Assembly: GCF_030758345.1 (NCBI RefSeq)
Contig: NZ_JAVAMO010000007.1
Location: 62,001 to 126,000 of the forward strand
From: Ruegeria discodermiae
GTDB lineage: Bacteria > Pseudomonadota > Alphaproteobacteria > Rhodobacterales > Rhodobacteraceae
Length of the DNA stretch: 64,000 nt
Reading direction: 5' to 3'
Position 1 is the stretch's first letter, and the number at the start of each line of letters is the position of its first letter. Below the pieces are notes generated by a model. The model worked only from the letters and a program-made list of their open reading frames with translations. It was not told the origin of the DNA and did no database searches. Below, piece after piece: positions 43,215-52,434 of this stretch. The position numbers and the translations under genes were made by a program.

Positions 43215-44636
43215 TCAATAGACCACCACATCTCTGTCCACGAGTACGGTGACCATCGCGCCCTGGTCGACATAGATTGTTGGTGCAATCGAGATCTGGT
43301 CAGCAATCACCGAGCTTGTGGCGTCTTCCAGATCTCCGGTGATTTCGCGGGCCACATCGCGGGCGAGATCATCTTCGATCTGATTGGCCGCAACCGCCGG
43401 GGCCGCTCCGATGATCGATATCAGGGCCGCGCCGCCAAAGCGCTCATCGAATTTGGTATCGACAAGCCCTGTCAGCCCTGATCGGCCAAGCTGGTCGCCC
43501 CCGACTGAGGCGATCTGCATCGATGTGCCATCTGGCGTGAGAATACGGGTCCACAGCACCAGGATGCGCTTCTGGTTGACCTCGACGCCGGATCGGTATT
43601 GGCCGAAGAGCCGCGCACCGCGCGGGATCAAAACCTGATTTCCGGAAAACGCATAGACTGGTTCTGCCACGACGGCGATGACACTGCCGGGCAGATCACT
43701 GTTAATCGCTGTTTGCAGGGCGGCCTGAATGACCGAACCCTGGGTGAGGGTGCGATCAGGATGTTCCATGCGGGCGGCCTCATTGACCTCGAGGGGCCGT
43801 GCAGCGCGGCGGAGGTAGGTTTCGTTTTCGTTGAGGGGCAACTCCGCGTTCGTAGTACTAACTGCTTGGCCACGGGCACCGGAAGTACGCGCGGTGGCCC
43901 CCGTGGAGTAGATCACCGCCGGGGACTGGATCTGTGCGGACAGCAACTCTGCTGCTTGCTGCTCTGCCTCACGGCGCTTTTGCGCCTCTTCCTGCCTTCG
44001 ACGCTCTTCAAGTAGCTGTTGATCCCGGATGAGCGCATCGCTGGCACGATCCGCCTCAAGCGCTTCGCGCTGTGCACGTTCTGCCTCCAGCTGGCTTTGA
44101 AGGGAATTGAGGCGAGTTGCGTTTTCGCGCTCGAGTGCCGTGAGTTTTGCATCGCGTTCGGCGACGGCCTTCTCGAGGCCTTTGGTTTGATCAGCGAATG
44201 CGCTGCGAAGATCGCTGACAGCAGATTGAATTTCGGCATTTCGTTCTGCCTGTGCCGCCGCAAGCGCCTCGCGCAATTCTGCCAACTCGGCCAGTACTTC
44301 GGCGCTTGGCGTCACTGCAGGTGTCGCGGGGGCAGGGACCTCAAGCGCCTCTTCCACAGCTATCAAGGCCTCATTGACGCGTTGATCGGTCTCGTCTGCA
44401 GGAAACTCCAATCGTCCGCCCATTCGAATGCGGTCATTCTGAAACGGTTCGACATCGGAGGTTTCGAGTTGATCCGGATCGCCACCCCAGTCTGTGGCCA
44501 GAACATAAGCAACCCCGGCTCCGAGAACACCCAGACCAAGCGCAAGGGCCGTGACGCTAAATCCTTTCCGCCGCCGGGAGCGACCGGACCCGCTGAACGT
44601 ATCAAGTCGCTTCTGGAGATCCGGATCTTGCGACAT
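43215..44636 (-). CDS. virB10: T4SS core protein VirB10
   Basis: A 473-residue inner-membrane-anchored core protein: basic N-terminus, one transmembrane helix at about 27-46, a long periplasmic linker and the C-terminal beta-barrel domain from about residue 275 (EVNEAARMEHPDRTLTQGSV, VLIPRGARLFGQYR). The linker at about 110-235 is a predicted coiled coil rich in Ala, Glu, Arg and Gln rather than the proline-rich stretch usual in VirB10. It spans the envelope with VirB7 and VirB9. Confidence 0.92.
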   Translation of the reverse strand: MSQDPDLQKRLDTFSGSGRSRRRKGFSVTALALGLGVLGAGVAYVLATDWGGDPDQLETSDVEPFQNDRIRMGGRLEFPADETDQRVNEALIAVEEALEVPAPATPAVTPSAEVLAELAELREALAAAQAERNAEIQSAVSDLRSAFADQTKGLEKAVAERDAKLTALERENATRLNSLQSQLEAERAQREALEADRASDALIRDQQLLEERRRQEEAQKRREAEQQAAELLSAQIQSPAVIYSTGATARTSGARGQAVSTTNAELPLNENETYLRRAARPLEVNEAARMEHPDRTLTQGSVIQAALQTAINSDLPGSVIAVVAEPVYAFSGNQVLIPRGARLFGQYRSGVEVNQKRILVLWTRILTPDGTSMQIASVGGDQLGRSGLTGLVDTKFDERFGGAALISIIGAAPAVAANQIEDDLARDVAREITGDLEDATSSVIADQISIAPTIYVDQGAMVTVLVDRDVVVY

Positions 44637-44639
44637 TTC

Positions 44640-45374
44640 TCAGTTCCTCACTGGTATGGCGGAGCTGTCGTGGTAGATGCAGAGCGCGTCTTCCCCGAGT
44701 CGAAGCGTCCAGTAGTCGCTGGTCCCAGTCACCCGGACCGTATTGCCCTCCTGTGTCCAGTTGACGGTGCGTTCGCGACCACGATGATCTGCCTTGAAGA
44801 TCGCCGGTTGCCGTCCGCGTTCGGGGAAGGTGAAATAAGTAAATCTGCCGTCGTCATAGACGCTCATGGGCCGGAAATCGCCTTTGCCTGAGAGTTTGTA
44901 TTTGGTGTTGGGCGGGACCACATAGCCTTTGGGCTGCGCACTTGCCGCGCGACTTCGTTGTGCCTCGCCCGGATAGCGAAACCGGACCTCGAAGAACATG
45001 CCGGTGCGGCCCGGAATGGAGCCCTCGCGCAGATGGAACGCATAGCTGCGGCGGTTGGTGATGACTGTCATGTTGGTTGAGGCGTTCTGGACGTGAGGTT
45101 TGATGGTCAGAATATTGCCAAGCTCCGGGATGGGGTCGACCTGAAAGCTCTCCGTATCTCCCACGATCACGGCCTCGAACCGTTCACCCGCACCAAATTG
45201 GATTGTGGTGGAATGGCGCAGATCGGTCTCGATCCGGAAGACCTGGTTATTGTCATAGACCGCGTAACGGATCCGAACGTCTTTGTGCCCACCTTGCGGT
45301 GTTATTTCAGAAAGGGCGGGGCCCGACAGGAGTGCGACAAGAAGAACGGGCAGGGCGGCGCGCAACAACATCAC
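44640..45374 (-). CDS. virB9: T4SS outer-membrane core protein VirB9
   Basis: A 244-residue secreted protein with a signal peptide (about 1-22, ending ALS). It has the N-terminal VirB9 pattern HKDVRIRYAVYDNNQVFRI and the C-terminal domain that contacts VirB7/VirB10 (PKGYVVPPNTKYKLSGKGD, FPERGRQPAIFK). It lies three bases upstream of virB10 and directly after virB8. Confidence 0.92.
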   Translation of the reverse strand: MMLLRAALPVLLVALLSGPALSEITPQGGHKDVRIRYAVYDNNQVFRIETDLRHSTTIQFGAGERFEAVIVGDTESFQVDPIPELGNILTIKPHVQNASTNMTVITNRRSYAFHLREGSIPGRTGMFFEVRFRYPGEAQRSRAASAQPKGYVVPPNTKYKLSGKGDFRPMSVYDDGRFTYFTFPERGRQPAIFKADHRGRERTVNWTQEGNTVRVTGTSDYWTLRLGEDALCIYHDSSAIPVRN

Positions 45375-46040
45375 TCAGTTCTCCAGCGTTTCGGCATCGA
45401 CGCGGTAGGATTTCACGACAAATCCCAGCGGGTTTGCCCAGACCTGTTGCAGCCTCTGGCGGGTGTCCGGTTGAAAGGTGTATCCAAGGGTGGCGACATA
45501 AGGCCGTGTGACAGTTCGCTCATCTCGGGGTTTTCGAAGGGTTTTGGTGAAGCGCACCTGGGCCACGCCGGGTTCGATCTGATTGACCGACCGGATCACC
45601 ACGTCGATCTTGGCATCGCGGCCGTAAATCGTGATCGGGTAGTCGGGGTTGGTTGAGGACCAAAGGTCGCGCAATGTGCGCGCGGCATCTTCATCGGAGC
45701 GCTGCAGCACGGAATTGATCCGCTGTTCTCCGTCTGTCAGATCGTAGGTTTCCCGATCATCAACATAGGCAACAAGGTTGGCCTGGATAATCGCGTCGCT
45801 CTCATCAAGGCTGAGCGCTTCGACCGCCGCGACCCGGTCCATTTCGCCCGTTTCCTTGTCCACGACGACCACGAAGGTTTCGATCGTCTTGAGCGGCAAC
45901 AGGCTCACGGCACCAATGAGGCCGGTCAGCCCGGTGATGACCCCGGCGGCGGCCACGAAATAGGCAAAGCGCTCTCGGCGACGGGGACCGAAGATGAAGT
46001 CTGCCTCGAAGGCGTCTTGATCGAACTGGCCCTGTGTCAT
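45375..46040 (-). CDS. virB8: T4SS protein VirB8
   Basis: A 221-residue bitopic protein: a short cytoplasmic N-terminus, one transmembrane helix at about 24-47 and a periplasmic NTF2-like domain with the signatures AVEALSLDESDAIIQANL and AQVRFTKTLRKP. It nucleates the inner-membrane complex. Its start overlaps the virB6 stop by four bases. Confidence 0.92.
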   Translation of the reverse strand: MTQGQFDQDAFEADFIFGPRRRERFAYFVAAAGVITGLTGLIGAVSLLPLKTIETFVVVVDKETGEMDRVAAVEALSLDESDAIIQANLVAYVDDRETYDLTDGEQRINSVLQRSDEDAARTLRDLWSSTNPDYPITIYGRDAKIDVVIRSVNQIEPGVAQVRFTKTLRKPRDERTVTRPYVATLGYTFQPDTRQRLQQVWANPLGFVVKSYRVDAETLEN

Positions 46041-47050
46041 GACTTGCGGAAGGATTTGATGAGCGCGAGAGTTTGTGCTGGGGTGCGCCGGATCAATTGG
46101 TTGCTCCCGGTGGCAGCACCACTGACATCGCGGCGCAACTCGTAAGGTGTGCGCCCAGTCAGGACGCGGCCGGCGCCGCCTGCGCCATACTCGCTTGTGT
46201 TTATCACACCACGACGTGCCATGCCGGTCAGTCCAATGGCGTTTGAGGCGATACCCATGACCCCGGTCAGATTTGATGCGATTGCGGGAACGGCGGCCAT
46301 AACGCCGGCGGAGAGAAGCAGGATCACGAGGAAGGGCAGGATAAGACTGACGGTTTCGACACTGTCCGGATCGGCAGAGGCATCGCCGATGCTTTCGGCA
46401 ATGGCCACGATGATCCCGGCCGCACCTGCCGCAGCGACGGGTATCAAGGCATACCCGATTGTCGCGCGCGTCCAGGCTTCAAACAGCGATTGGGTCGGCT
46501 TGAACAGCGAAGTCAGGATCATGAAGGGTGCGATCACGATCATCAGGGTGAAGACGATACGAGCATAGGCGATGATCCCGGCGGTGACGGCGGCAAAGAT
46601 GGCAGACAGGACAAAGAAGATGGCGCCAAGCACTGCCCCAAAGACCCAACCAGCACGGTCCCCGATGGCGTCGCCATATGCGGTGATCCGGTTCACCATG
46701 CTGTCGAGGCTTTCGTAAATCCCGGCTTCGTCGCCCGTGGCTGTTAGTGCCAAAACTCGTGAACCGATGGCTTCAGGTACGTCTGATACAATTTGGTAAA
46801 CGATTTCAAAGTTTTCCCAACTCTGAGCAAAAATTCCAATGAGAGCGATTTTAATGCCGAATGCAAAAGCACTACCGAATGTCATCGGTCTTAGCTGCAT
46901 CACTACATTCATTCCGAGGAAGACAAGTAGAAGCGCCGTCCCTACACTCAGGACATCCCCGACCTGGCTGGCGGCTTCGATGAAGCCAGCCTCAGCCACA
47001 GAGTCTATCGCTCCGTCAACTTGCTCGAGGATGTCCGTGATGATCCCCAT
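46037..47050 (-). CDS. virB6: T4SS polytopic protein VirB6
   Basis: A 337-residue polytopic inner-membrane protein of the TrbL/VirB6 family, with about six transmembrane segments from residue 30 to 270 and the central IVFTLMIVIAPFMILTSLF. It forms part of the translocation channel. The first 90 codons are clearly lower in GC than the rest of the gene and than its neighbours. Confidence 0.88.
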   Translation of the reverse strand: MGIITDILEQVDGAIDSVAEAGFIEAASQVGDVLSVGTALLLVFLGMNVVMQLRPMTFGSAFAFGIKIALIGIFAQSWENFEIVYQIVSDVPEAIGSRVLALTATGDEAGIYESLDSMVNRITAYGDAIGDRAGWVFGAVLGAIFFVLSAIFAAVTAGIIAYARIVFTLMIVIAPFMILTSLFKPTQSLFEAWTRATIGYALIPVAAAGAAGIIVAIAESIGDASADPDSVETVSLILPFLVILLLSAGVMAAVPAIASNLTGVMGIASNAIGLTGMARRGVINTSEYGAGGAGRVLTGRTPYELRRDVSGAATGSNQLIRRTPAQTLALIKSFRKS

Positions 47051-47446
47051 CTAGCCCTCGCAGATCGCTGCAAAGTTGATTTCAAGCTGGTCGGCGCGGC
47101 TTCTTAGATCGATTACATCGAATGGCAATTTGGGATTGTCCGACGTAACGAACTTCTCAGAGATCTCCACTATTTGATGCCAGTCGATTTCGGCAAACGG
47201 ACAATCGCAGCTTTTGGCTTCAATCGCTGAGGCGTATGCTTCGATGCGCATAATCTCCCTGAACCCGTTTCTGACATAGGCGAAAGAATCCAAGTCCTTC
47301 GGCGGCTTTGGCGCTTTACACTCACTCAGGTCCCCGCTCGGCTGCACCATCGTCTCGAAGTTTTCTTGCGATGATTGGGCTGCGAGGGCATGCGGCAAGT
47401 TCAAGATCGCCATGGCTGTCAGCAAGGCTGTCACCAAACGGGTCAT
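47051..47446 (-). CDS. Exported hypothetical protein between virB5 and virB6
   Basis: A 131-residue secreted protein: signal peptide of about 22 residues ending HALAA, four cysteines including an SCDC pair, no known domain. It overlaps virB5 by four bases and directly precedes virB6. In related conjugation operons (pKM101, R388) this slot holds the entry-exclusion protein, so an Eex-like role is possible. Base composition is lower in GC than the flanking genes, as expected for a fast-changing surface protein. Confidence 0.7.
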   Translation of the reverse strand: MTRLVTALLTAMAILNLPHALAAQSSQENFETMVQPSGDLSECKAPKPPKDLDSFAYVRNGFREIMRIEAYASAIEAKSCDCPFAEIDWHQIVEISEKFVTSDNPKLPFDVIDLRSRADQLEINFAAICEG

Positions 47447-48216
47447 TTCGGCACCTCCATGGAGCGGAATTTGCGTTCTTCGGCGAGCGTGGCGGCATCA
47501 ACAATGCCGAGCTGCCCACCATTGACACCCGCGGCTGCCTCCAGCCGCCAGATCTGTGTCAGGATGATTCCCAGTTCCGCGGTTACGCGAGTGTTGAGAT
47601 CAACGGCGGCCTTCAGACCCTCCTGGTCATCAATGAGACCAACCATTGTCTCCAGACGCTTCAGGCTTTCTCCGGCCTCGGTATGGCTGTCCTGAGCCGC
47701 AACCGAGAGCATGGCGCTGGAGCCAGCGCGGGTGGCGATGCGATTATCCGCAGGCTCAGTGCTCGACGCCAGGGAGGTCAGGCGGTCCTGCGTGAAGCCA
47801 CTGCCTGACAGGACACGCTCAACCGCCGCATCCAGTTCAGCGCCCGGTTTGAAACCGCTCAGGAAGTCGCCGCTTGCCAGTGCCTCGGCTGTCGCAAGGG
47901 GTGCGGTCAGTTTGCCCCGCAACCGATCAAATTCCTTGACCGTTGCAAAAAGCTGGCCCAGCTCATTGCCGTCAATCAGGGATGCCAGCTGGGCCTCGAG
48001 GTTTAAGAGTTGGCTCAATTGGGTTTCGAGTGTCTCTCGCATGGTGGCGAGTTGTTGCAGCTGGACATTCAGATCCTCGGCCATGTGTTCGAGCTGCAGA
48101 ACCAACTGCCGTAGGTTTGAGCTATCGAATGTGGGAACTCCCTGCGCCCTCGCCGGATCTGCAAACAATCCGGAGATCAAGGTGGCGAGAGCGAGACCAA
48201 GGGCGGGTCCTTTCAT
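47443..48216 (-). CDS. virB5: T4SS minor pilin VirB5
   Basis: A 257-residue secreted protein: signal peptide to about residue 24 (ending PARA), then a long helical bundle (residues 30-120 and 190-257) with QGVPTFDSSNLRQLVLQL and LKAAVDLNTRVTAELG typical of VirB5. It overlaps both neighbours by four bases. It would decorate the pilus tip. Its N- and C-terminal patterns recur in the next gene. Confidence 0.85.
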   Translation of the reverse strand: MKGPALGLALATLISGLFADPARAQGVPTFDSSNLRQLVLQLEHMAEDLNVQLQQLATMRETLETQLSQLLNLEAQLASLIDGNELGQLFATVKEFDRLRGKLTAPLATAEALASGDFLSGFKPGAELDAAVERVLSGSGFTQDRLTSLASSTEPADNRIATRAGSSAMLSVAAQDSHTEAGESLKRLETMVGLIDDQEGLKAAVDLNTRVTAELGIILTQIWRLEAAAGVNGGQLGIVDAATLAEERKFRSMEVPK

Positions 48217-49319
48217 CTGATCACTCCCATTTGCATGAAGTCGCGCTCAGCAAGGCGGTCCGCCGCCAGATGCCGGCCATGGGCTGCAACGCGCTGATGG
48301 TTGGCAGCCATCAAGCGTATGCGCAGGTTGAGAAGGCGGCCTATTTCGGCCCTGGCATAGGTGTTAAGCTCGATCGCTCGTTTGATGTCGGGCATTTCGT
48401 CGATCTGCCGGATGATCGCGGCAAGCCGGTTGATAATCTGGTCGCTCGTGGCGTGGCTGTCAGCGGCGTAATAAACACTGGCCTCGGAAATGCTGCCGTA
48501 TTCAGCCAGCGCCATGTCAGACGGGGAGAGTGTGCCAAGCGCCTCCGCACCGCCAACGACCGCAAGGTACTCGTTGTAGAAGCGGGAGATGTTGCGGACG
48601 TAACCTTGGGTTTCTGCGAAGGGCGGGACACCGCCGTATTGCTGCACGCGACCGGGTCCAGCGTTATAGGCGGCAAGCGCATGCGGGATGGTGCCGAAGC
48701 TATTGAGTTGGGTTGTGATGTAGCGCGCGCCGCCACGCAGATTGTCCATCACTTCATGGCGGTCAACGCCCAGATCGGCTGCAGTTCCGGGCATGAGCTG
48801 CGTGAGACCATAGGCGCCGGCCGGGCTTTGGGCCGACACGCTGAACCGGCTTTCCTGTTTGATGAGCGCCTGGAACAGGCAGCGCCATTGGGTGGCGGAG
48901 AGGCCGGCCCGGCGGACCCCGGGCGCATTGGCATATTCTCCAGCGACCCGCACGATCATCATCTCGACAGTGTCCCGGCCCTCGCCGAAGAGTCGGCTGT
49001 CCATCGGATGAATGGAGGTGGTTGGGTAGAGGTCTCCAGCTGGGAAATCGGCATTTCCCTCCAGAGCACGGATGTCCAAGCCAGGGCCGGACACTGACCC
49101 CGACATCCTCTCCAACATATGCAGTTGATCGGCCTGCACCGAGGAGAGGGACGTGCCGATCCCGAACTGATCACGCTGTGCGGTCAGATCTTCACCCAGT
49201 TTCGAAAGGCGCGCGACGAGCTGGCCGAGCCCGGCAGTGTCCTGGGTTGGCACGCCTTGTGCCTGCGCCAGAGTGGTGGAGTAGGTGAGAAAGGCAATGA
49301 CACCGGCGAATGGTTTCAT
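48213..49319 (-). CDS. VirB1-type lytic transglycosylase nested in a VirB5-like protein
   Basis: A 368-residue exported protein with a signal peptide to about residue 20. Residues 140-250 are an SLT lytic transglycosylase domain: catalytic E156 in IKQESRF, GAYGLTQLMP and AAYNAGPGRV. The flanking parts repeat VirB5 features: QGVPTQDTAGLGQLVARL after the signal peptide, and PDIKRAIELNTYARAEIG near residue 310, followed by an ERDF tail like that of VirB5. The simplest reading is an SLT domain inserted into a VirB5 copy. It would open peptidoglycan for the channel while docking on the pilus or VirB5 partners. Confidence 0.85.
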   Translation of the reverse strand: MKPFAGVIAFLTYSTTLAQAQGVPTQDTAGLGQLVARLSKLGEDLTAQRDQFGIGTSLSSVQADQLHMLERMSGSVSGPGLDIRALEGNADFPAGDLYPTTSIHPMDSRLFGEGRDTVEMMIVRVAGEYANAPGVRRAGLSATQWRCLFQALIKQESRFSVSAQSPAGAYGLTQLMPGTAADLGVDRHEVMDNLRGGARYITTQLNSFGTIPHALAAYNAGPGRVQQYGGVPPFAETQGYVRNISRFYNEYLAVVGGAEALGTLSPSDMALAEYGSISEASVYYAADSHATSDQIINRLAAIIRQIDEMPDIKRAIELNTYARAEIGRLLNLRIRLMAANHQRVAAHGRHLAADRLAERDFMQMGVIR

Positions 49320-49501
49320 GATGCTGGCCCTATCTCTTCGAAGATGCAGTTCTTGGATGGGGATGTCACGAAGGCGAGAGTTTCTGTGCCGGCACGCGAG
49401 ACGGTTGGCTTACCGTTAGTCCCAAAGCAGGGTGACGTTGCATCGGTGTATTTTTCGCAAGCGGATAGAGACAGGAGCAGGACGAGGACGATCAGTCGCA
49501 T
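49316..49501 (-). CDS. virB7: VirB7-like lipoprotein
   Basis: A 61-residue lipoprotein. A hydrophobic signal leads to the lipobox LSLSAC at about residues 10-15, followed by a short mature part with two more cysteines. VirB7 proteins are such small outer-membrane lipoproteins that pair with VirB9. The ATG at 49501 overlaps the virB4 stop. Its place between virB4 and the virB5-like gene is not the Agrobacterium order, so VirB7 identity is inferred from size and operon context. Confidence 0.65.
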   Translation of the reverse strand: MRLIVLVLLLSLSACEKYTDATSPCFGTNGKPTVSRAGTETLAFVTSPSKNCIFEEIGPAS

Positions 49502-51873
49502 ACCTGCCTCCAGAATTCCGGGCGCGTGCGCCAATCGGCACCAACCTGTGCTTCCCCCGCCCGGCCTCCACCCAGGATGGGAAGCAGGGAGCCAAGTGCG
49601 GTCAGATCGACATCCACAAACACGCTGTCACCGGCAGAGCGCACAAGTGCAATGCGCTGTCCGGCAGCGGGTTGGGTCAGGAGAGCGGCTTCTTTTTCGT
49701 TGACACGCAGGAAGTCGTAATCGGTTGGTGTTGCGCGATCATTTGGGAAAAGGATTTGCGTGGGCACGGTCTCAACGATGGTTTTGCCAACCCGTGCCTC
49801 GCGCAGCTGGCTGGGATACTGCGTCATCATGATCACGACGCAGTTCATCTTGCGCAGCGTGACGAGCCAATTCTCGAGGCGCGTAGCAAAATAGGGATCA
49901 TCGAGCAGCTTCCAGGCTTCATCCAGTACAATCACGGTCGGGCGGCGGTCTTCAACGATCTGCTCGATCCGCCGAAGGATGTAAGACAACACCGCCATGC
50001 GCTCGGTAGACATGTCGAGGATTTCGGTCATGTCAAAGCCCATGATGCTACCTTCCAGATCAAGGGCCTGGCTGCCTGCGGGCTCATCAAACACCCAGCC
50101 AAACCGTCCGCCAGGCGCCCATTCTCCTACCCGCGCCTGCAACTCCCCGTCATCATCGAGCGATTGAAACAGGGTCTGGAATGTCCCAAAGCGTTGCAGT
50201 GAGGGGCCGGCATCGGCGTTTTGGGACACGGCACTTTGTATCTGGCGCGATTGCTCGCCCGAGAGAGCGCCGGCGCGGGAGAGGAGCGTTGCAAGCCAAT
50301 CCGCCAGCCATGCCCGTCCGCGTTCATCGGTCTCGGTCTGAAGCGGATTCAGGCCGGTCGAGATACCAGCCAAAATTGTGTTATAGCGACCCCCAAGCGC
50401 GCGAACGGCCATTTCCAGCCCGTGATCCTTGTCAAAAAAGAACAAACGTGCTCCGACGCGTTGGGCTTGCGCCGCCAGAAAGGCTGCTGTGAGGGTTTTG
50501 CCGCTGCCCGTGCGCCCCAAGACAAGGGAGTGACCAACCGTGGGTTCACGATCCGGGGGTCCCGGTTCGTGGAGGTTGAGACTGTATCCTGAGGCGCCTG
50601 CAGTCGGGAAAACGCACAGACGCGCACCCCAGGGCGTGTCAGCATCGGCGCGGCCTTCGACACATCCGTGCAGGGCCGAGAAATCGGCAAAATTGATCGT
50701 CGAGATGGGCGTTTTGCGAGCACGGTATCCGAAGTTCCCCGGCGCCTGCGCAAAATAGGTCGCCTTGAGCGCCATGTTTTCCCGCACGATCACGGCCATG
50801 ATCTCCTGGCCAAGGCGTTTGATCTCTGCGGCAGCATGTTCCAGCGCTGCTGGGTCGGGCGCGTAAACCGCGATGGACAGATGATGATCGCCAAAGGCAA
50901 TGCGCCCGGCTTCCTGAGCATCCGCTGCGTCAAGAAGTTGCTCCCGAAGGGAAACAGCTGCGTCATCCGCAGCCCGCATCTGACGAACGATCCTCTGAAT
51001 GCGTTCCGCCATGATGTTGGTTGGAATTGGAGAGAAGGAGTTGGTCAGCACGATATCAAGTGGCAGGTCGAGATCATCAAACAACGACACATCCGTCAGG
51101 GCGGGGTAGCTTTTGATGCTGAAGAGCGCGCCGAACCGCGTCTGGCCTGTTGTGCCGCAGTTTATGCGTGCAGTGTTGCCGTCAAACGTGGCCCGGCAGG
51201 ATCCCAGCCCATAGGCGACGGGCAGGAGCATTTGAGGTCGGGCAATTGGTGCAAACCGACCGGTCAGCAAAGCACCGAGATAGCCCAGCCATTCCCCACT
51301 TCTGTTGGTCAGACGCACGGGTTTGGCAGCGGCCAGGGCCGTCTCGAAGAACCCAGCCACCTCGTCAAGCTCGCGGGTGCGCGCGGCGCGGGATTTCATC
51401 CACACCTGCTTGGCAAGTGACCGCAGCAGGGGAACGCGGGCCCCGATCTCTGGGCGTCGCAGAATGCTGAGATAGAGTTGGGGTTTCTTGCACGCGAGGC
51501 TTGCAACATGCGCCTGCCAGCGGCGATCGACCTCCGCAGCGAAGCCATCGCCCTCGATGGGGCTGAGTGCCAGATCCTGCGGAACAAAGATGCGGTGGAT
51601 GTAAAATCCGAAGAGGTTGCCGGTTTGGGCAATAACGGCGGCGACGGCCCGTTTCATCGCGTCGAGATCCCCATCCGGCGTCGTCAGCGCAGCAAGTCCG
51701 TTCAGGCGGAGCGTGGCCATCAGATCGCCTTCGCGGAGAACCATCACGTCGGGTTTGACAAAGGAGACAAAGGGCAGATGTTCGGCAAGATGACTTTCAC
51801 GTGCCAAGGCCGGGCCGCTGGTTTCGCGGAGCGCTGCGCTCATCCTGGCATATCCCAGCCCATCAAGCGCCAT
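49492..51873 (-). CDS. virB4: T4SS ATPase VirB4
   Basis: A 793-residue ATPase of the VirB4/CagE/TrbE family. The N-terminal domain leads into the P-loop LGRTGSGKTLTAA near residue 455 and Walker B TVIVLDEAWKLLDDP near residue 645. The QYPSQL motif and the C-terminal region after it are typical. It drives pilus biogenesis and substrate passage. It overlaps virB3 by 11 bases. Confidence 0.93.
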   Translation of the reverse strand: MALDGLGYARMSAALRETSGPALARESHLAEHLPFVSFVKPDVMVLREGDLMATLRLNGLAALTTPDGDLDAMKRAVAAVIAQTGNLFGFYIHRIFVPQDLALSPIEGDGFAAEVDRRWQAHVASLACKKPQLYLSILRRPEIGARVPLLRSLAKQVWMKSRAARTRELDEVAGFFETALAAAKPVRLTNRSGEWLGYLGALLTGRFAPIARPQMLLPVAYGLGSCRATFDGNTARINCGTTGQTRFGALFSIKSYPALTDVSLFDDLDLPLDIVLTNSFSPIPTNIMAERIQRIVRQMRAADDAAVSLREQLLDAADAQEAGRIAFGDHHLSIAVYAPDPAALEHAAAEIKRLGQEIMAVIVRENMALKATYFAQAPGNFGYRARKTPISTINFADFSALHGCVEGRADADTPWGARLCVFPTAGASGYSLNLHEPGPPDREPTVGHSLVLGRTGSGKTLTAAFLAAQAQRVGARLFFFDKDHGLEMAVRALGGRYNTILAGISTGLNPLQTETDERGRAWLADWLATLLSRAGALSGEQSRQIQSAVSQNADAGPSLQRFGTFQTLFQSLDDDGELQARVGEWAPGGRFGWVFDEPAGSQALDLEGSIMGFDMTEILDMSTERMAVLSYILRRIEQIVEDRRPTVIVLDEAWKLLDDPYFATRLENWLVTLRKMNCVVIMMTQYPSQLREARVGKTIVETVPTQILFPNDRATPTDYDFLRVNEKEAALLTQPAAGQRIALVRSAGDSVFVDVDLTALGSLLPILGGGRAGEAQVGADWRTRPEFWRQVCD

Positions 51874-52138
51874 AGCTGTCTCCGCTATGTATTAGCCGAT
51901 TGCGGGTGCCGCGCACCGCGCCGTAGGACACCCGCAGAACCTCAAAGAAATGCGGCTCCTCGTCGGCAACAAACCATAGGATCGGATAGGCTATCGCACC
52001 GATGAGGAAAAAGATCAGCGACTTCGTCCAGATGAAGGGCAGCACGATGCACAGCGACAGCGCGACAAGATATCCAACAGGAAGACCGAGGTATTTTGGT
52101 GGGCGCGCAAGGCCGAGGAAAAGAGGAGAGCGCATCAT
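51863..52138 (-). CDS. virB3: T4SS inner-membrane protein VirB3
   Basis: A 91-residue protein with the VirB3 pattern PLFLGLARPPKYLGLPVGYL and two close hydrophobic segments at about 17-55, followed by EEPHFFEVLRVSYG. The ATG at 52138 overlaps the virB2 stop (ATGA), which fixes the start; the in-frame extension upstream is a shadow of virB2. Confidence 0.9.
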   Translation of the reverse strand: MMRSPLFLGLARPPKYLGLPVGYLVALSLCIVLPFIWTKSLIFFLIGAIAYPILWFVADEEPHFFEVLRVSYGAVRGTRNRLIHSGDSYGA

Positions 52139-52416
52139 GTAAAGCCTGCCACGATAGTTCCCGCCGAGAAAATCAACACGATGCCGATCACGACGGAGGC
52201 AAACCAGCCCCAGTTCAGCCGGCCCATCATGCACATGAAACCGGTGCCGATGACGGCCAGTGTCGCCACAGCAATACCGATGGGCCCGGTCAGTGCGGCC
52301 TCGACGGTTTCAAGCATGGATTGGATCGGGGACAGGTCCTGGGCTAGGGCAGGGGAGGCTATCAACGAGAAAAACCCGATGGCGAGCGACAGGTAGTTTG
52401 AGGGTCTTCTGAGCAT
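52135..52416 (-). CDS. virB2: T4SS major pilin VirB2
   Basis: A 93-residue prepilin: signal peptide to about residue 25 (ending PALA), then two transmembrane helices separated by a short MGRLNWGW loop. It is the first core gene after the upstream transglycosylase and forms the conjugative pilus. Confidence 0.9.
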   Translation of the reverse strand: MLRRPSNYLSLAIGFFSLIASPALAQDLSPIQSMLETVEAALTGPIGIAVATLAVIGTGFMCMMGRLNWGWFASVVIGIVLIFSAGTIVAGFT

Positions 52417-52434
52417 GGGTCTCCCTCGTTTTGG

